NCBI GenBank assembly: GCA_024516155.1
Contig: JAJJXM010000010.1
Span: 62,001-126,000 of the forward strand
Source of the DNA: Pyronema omphalodes
Lineage: Eukaryota > Ascomycota > Pezizomycetes > Pezizales > Pyronemataceae
Reading direction: 5' to 3'
DNA: 64,000 nucleotides
Of the stretch, positions 60,540-64,000 are shown one piece after another. The notes under the pieces are model-generated. The model saw nothing but the letters and a program-made list of their open reading frames with translations, was not told the DNA's origin and did no database searches. The first letter of the stretch is position 1. Every line of letters starts with the position of its first letter. The translations under genes were made by a program, and so were the position numbers.

Positions 60540-61823
60540 CTAGAGTAATCGCTCATTTGACTTTTGGCGACTCGGCAAAGCCGGAAAAAGTAGGACATTA
60601 ATTATGCAGTAAAGACTTATGCTTATGATTAGGATACATAGTTTTGAATTGATATCATGACCTCAAACTATAGTCTTAGCCCACATTTCGTCCAGACATC
60701 GTCACTTATCAAAGCTTCGAAACTACCAATACATAATCCATAACTCCCCTCGAGCCCTCATTCACAGCCTTTCCATAATCCTTCACCTCAACATATTCCT
60801 CTCAACATATCATAGGTCAATTGTAAATCCTATTAAACCGTACTTTTTGCTGCAATCATAGTATTTTGGCTCTTGTAAATGATAACCAATGTTCATCATG
60901 GGAAAAACATTAACACAGACTTCATGGCTTCATGAAGTAATCACTCGTCATTACCAACTAGACTGATGATTCGATTTTTTTTGTTTTTGTCCTGCATTAG
61001 CGTTTCATGCCCCGATCAATGTGTCTAAATAAATGTATAAATAATACAGGAATACCAGCCGCAGCATGTAGAGTACTTTACAGAAGTATCCCCCCCTGCG
61101 CTGATTTACTCGACAGATGATGCCCCCATTTGCTCGGTTGTAACATATACTAAAGTTATCATGTAACTAGAGTTACGAGCATCCAGTTAAAATCCAATCG
61201 AAAGCAATGTTTCCGTCAATCCATCCTAGCCAGATTCCAATTCCCATTCACAATTCAATATCCACAAGCGATCACATTATCTTGGGTCAGAAATGCCAAT
61301 AATCACAAGAAACACACAATTACCATTATTCGAACTGAACGAACCCCTCGTCATGTTCTCCATGTTCATCATTTTAAAAATCCGTTTTTATTATACAATC
61401 AGCGCAGTGCCTTGCTTTCATGACGAATCACCTCATCATAGTTATCCTCATTCATCACTCGATATCCATCACCCTACGAAAAACGAAGAAAAAAACAGAA
61501 CAAAGACCAATTCCACAAACTGATGAAATCTCGTGTACGCCTTAATGATAATGGTAGTAGTAACCCGCACCTGAATCCCACCCATCCTAACCTTAAAAAA
61601 AAAGAGCTCCTTAAAATCGCCATCTTTCCTCACTTCTCATCTTCGGGGGCTTTTTTCTAGAAAACCCCATTATCACCTTCCGTTCCTATCTTCCAACATT
61701 CAACACCCCAAACTTGCTTTGCAGTTAAAACAGAGAAAAAGAAAACATGAACATTCGCAAAATAAAACCAGTAGAATCGCAAAAAATCATACACTAGTTG
61801 AGAAATCGGTGGTATCCCCGACT
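60540..61823. other. Intergenic with a decayed LINE tail
   Basis: Both flanking genes end here, so it holds their 3' UTRs. 60975-61044 resembles the 3' end of the first LINE family (listed separately). ORF 61293-61523 is not convincing. Confidence 0.45.
60975..61044 (+). mobile_element. Probable decayed 3' end of the first LINE family
   Basis: TTTTTTGTTTTTGTCCTGCAT, then CCCCGATCAATGTGTCTAAATAAATG, aligns in order with TTTTGTTGTTTTTTCCTGCAT, then GGCCTCGGTCAGCGTATGATTCAATAAATA, at 2352-2427, with many differences. The tail (TAAATAAATGTATAAATA) is degenerate. Plausible but weaker than the 13.1-kb copy. Confidence 0.4.
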
Positions 61824-62790
61824 CTATGATGAAAGACCACCGTTTCCTGCGGCCTGTTGTGTTACGAATCTTCCTCCTCTACCGCCAAAGTTGTTACCAC
61901 GCATCCGGGGGCCTCCCCTTCCGCGACCACGTCCTCCTCTCCATCTTCCACGGTACGCAGAGTATCCACCGTCAACAGATCCCTGTCCAAAGGTCTCCAA
62001 GTTCTTCTTCTGCTCCTCGTTTCTAAACTGAGCTCCTCCGCGCCTCTCGCCGGGAGTAGCTTCAGCACGCTCCTTGTTCTCACAAGAAATATTGTCGAAA
62101 AAGCTGGACTTGCGGTCGTAGAACCCATCCTTGGGAGCAGGGGGAATAACGACAGTACCATCGGCGGGGGCACTTTCGGGGGCCGCAGTCGCATGAGGCT
62201 GGTTTTCATCGGTACCAGATGCGATGGCCTCCTTGACAAGGTCCTCCTTGTTGAGGCGGGCGTTGTTGTACTGAAAGTCGTAGTCGGTAGCGGGGACCTC
62301 AACCTTGCGAGTCTGCTGGTTGTTGAATCCTCCATGGTAACCGCCGCGGGCACCACGGCCAGCAACGAAGTTACCGTTACCGGGCTGGCGAGGGCGTGAC
62401 TGATTTGAACTGGAGGGGGCGAGAGGGGCTTGAGACTGGTTCTCGACTTGCTGGGGAGCAGTGTTAGACCTTGCTGCTGCGGCAGCGTTGACGGCCAACT
62501 GATTAACCTTGTCAGCAAGGTCGTTGACGGCAGAAGCACTAGCGGTCTCGTTTCCTAGATGAGTTCCAGAAGGCATTGCAGAGTTATTCGCAGGACCAGA
62601 AACAGGAACGACGGGGGTTCTCGCGGGAGAGGTGAGAGGGAGTGCTGGAACAATAGTCTTATGAGGCTTGGATCCATTAGGTGCCTTTGAAGGTGACTGG
62701 TTGGCAGCACTGGTGGCCAAACTGGAGCTAGGCTCAACTGGCTTGTTGGCAAAGTTGGCAGCGGGCTGTTGCTGCTGCTGCTGCTGCTGT

Positions 62791-62846
<56 letters not shown>

Positions 62847-63949
62847 GACCGGCATGGGTCCATTTGTTACGGGTGCCAACGGCTGTCCCTGAGGCTGAGG
62901 TGCCTGCGTTGTGGGCATGGCTACTTGGGGCGGGCGTCCAACAAGGCCGGGAGCTGGGCGGTTAGCAGCAGGTCCAGCGGGAGCTTGTGGTGGTACCCGG
63001 TTCTGGGGTCCAGTAGGAGGCTGTTGCTGTAGAGGAGCCTTCTGCTGGGGCTGTTGAGGGTTCTGGGGAGTTTGGAAACCTTGTTGAGGAGGCATGCCCT
63101 GTTGGGGAGCCTGTTGCTGATGCTGTGGCGGCATTCCAGGTCCAGGTGGCATTCCCATCTGTGGCCCGACACCAGGAGGAGGTGCGTATGCTCCATACAT
63201 ACCCGCAGTCTGGTAAGGACTTGGGGCAAATCCTCTCTGTTGGTTAGGGTAGTAAGGGTATGGCGGGGCCATTTGTGGGGGACCCTGTGGTTGGCCGAAC
63301 TGTCCAGGTGGGGGACCCGGAGGAGCTCCATATGGGCGAGCTGAGCTTTGCTAATGACCAGTTAGCCCATGTCTGCAATAATAACGTATAATCGGAGAAT
63401 AGAATGACGTTTTAAATGAGGCAGCAGGAGCACAGAGTGATCCACACCAGCCCCATATAGCAACGACATTTGCTGATCTCCGGGGAGACCTTACCATAAT
63501 GGCTGGATCATCTAGAGGTGGTTGCGGCGGGGGTTGCTTCGGGATAGAGTTCTCTATTTGAAGGTCCTTAACATCACTCCCGCGAAAGACAATGTATTCG
63601 TAGACATTCTCAGCGGCCGGAAGTTCATCGACACCGTTGCGTCGTCCTTCAGTTCCATGTGAGACAACCTGCTCGAGCGCGACGGTGCTGGTTTCGGAGT
63701 CGATTTTGTGCAAAGTACCAACATATCTATTCGTGGCGGTAAGTTAGCCTTGCCTGAGGCTGAAACACAGGTGAGAAGCTCGTGGGGTGAACCATACCGA
63801 ATGTTGGACTTGGAAATAAGGGAGATACGAGCTCTATTAAGCACGTCAGTACATCATCATAACTTGCCGATATATTTCGAAGCTGTCCAGTGACTAGGAC
63901 AATCTTCAAAGCAGGTGGTGTTGACAACTCACCCAATGAATTCAGTCAT
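61824..63949 (-). CDS. Scd6/Sum2/LSM14-type mRNP protein (LSm, FFD-TFG, RGG)
   Basis: Exons 63949-63933, 63833-63798, 63726-63495 and 63350-61824 give 603 residues. The N-terminal LSm14 domain (about 1-90) reads MTEFIGARISLISKSNIRYV, GTLHKIDSETSTVALEQV and ENVYEYIVFRGSDVKDL. A Pro/Gln/Gly-rich linker follows, with a run of 27 Gln at residues 264-290. The DFDF box (TDYDFQYNNARLNKED, about 450), FFD box (KDGFYDRKSSFFDNIS) and TFG box (EEQKKNLETFGQG) come next, then a C-terminal RGG region (GRWRGGRGRGRGG). Scd6/Sum2/LSM14 proteins repress translation by binding eIF4G through RGG repeats, bind decapping factors through LSm, and gather in P-bodies. All expected parts are present in order. Confidence 0.94.
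62766..62846 (-). repeat. CAG/CAA glutamine tract inside the Scd6-like gene
   Basis: Twenty-seven consecutive Gln codons, a mixture of CAG and CAA. Such mixed tracts are less prone to slippage than pure CAG. The tract lies in the disordered linker between the LSm and FFD-TFG parts. Confidence 0.9.
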
Positions 63950-64000
63950 GACGCAAGCGAAGGCCTACCACCCGATCCCCGTGGAACGATTGCGAAAGAC
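63950..64000. other. Upstream edge of the Scd6-like gene
   Basis: Fifty-one bases of presumed 5' UTR or promoter; the window ends here. Confidence 0.5.

Overview
This window looks like nuclear DNA of a filamentous ascomycete (Pezizomycotina). The genes are broken by many short GT-AG introns of about 50-110 bases with CTAAC/CTGAC-like branch sites. The recognisable proteins are fungal types: a Zap1/ZafA-like zinc regulator, a secreted GH5 exo-1,3-beta-glucanase with a Kex2 site, fungal Apc15, Rcf2, Tma64/eIF2D and Scd6/Sum2. I cannot place it below that level. The aminopeptidase has 12 introns, which would fit an intron-rich, early-branching lineage, but that is inference.

Layout. 1-2.43 kb: 3' part of a non-LTR retrotransposon (RT and RNase H), with one in-frame stop and a damaged RT active site. 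4.2-6.5 kb: zap1-like regulator. 9.7-11.3 kb: GH5 glucanase. 13.07-14.13 kb: a second copy of the first LINE's 3' end and a MITE. 15.6-18.8 kb (-): M1 aminopeptidase, divergent from apc15 at 19.6-20.5 kb. 21.1-23.9 kb: secreted fasciclin-domain protein. 24.3-25.8 kb (-): aldehyde dehydrogenase. 28.3 kb (-): tRNA-Gly(UCC). 31.6-32.4 kb: seven tandem repeats of about 99 bases with coding-like content. 33.5-34.7 kb (-): uncharacterised gene. 36 kb: possible TIR element. 41.5-42.3 kb: rcf2. 43.3-45.2 kb: tma64. 45.75-47.15 kb: deletion derivative of a second retroelement, whose 3' module recurs at 51.0-51.3 kb (with a 12-base target-site duplication) and 57.3-57.6 kb. 47.5-48.0 kb (-): NADAR protein. 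50.0, 54.5 and 56.3 kb: three small orphan genes. 57.1 kb: second MITE copy. 59.0-60.5 kb: polytopic membrane protein. 61.8-63.95 kb (-): Scd6/Sum2-like mRNP protein with a 27-glutamine tract.

The conserved genes are independent housekeeping, cell-wall and stress functions. I see no gene cluster or operon-like logic. The gene-poor stretches (6.5-9.7, 25.9-33.5, 34.7-41.5 and 50.6-56.2 kb) hold old transposon debris, short repeats and small ORFs of doubtful meaning.

I reconstructed gene models by eye from splice consensus, phase and protein continuity. Every multi-exon model listed sums to a whole number of codons. I did not find a convincing wholly new biological system. The best leads are the 31.6-32.4 kb coding-like repeat locus, the two small transposon families, the 12-base exon inside the aminopeptidase, and a candidate secreted ORF with an internal stop at 52 kb.
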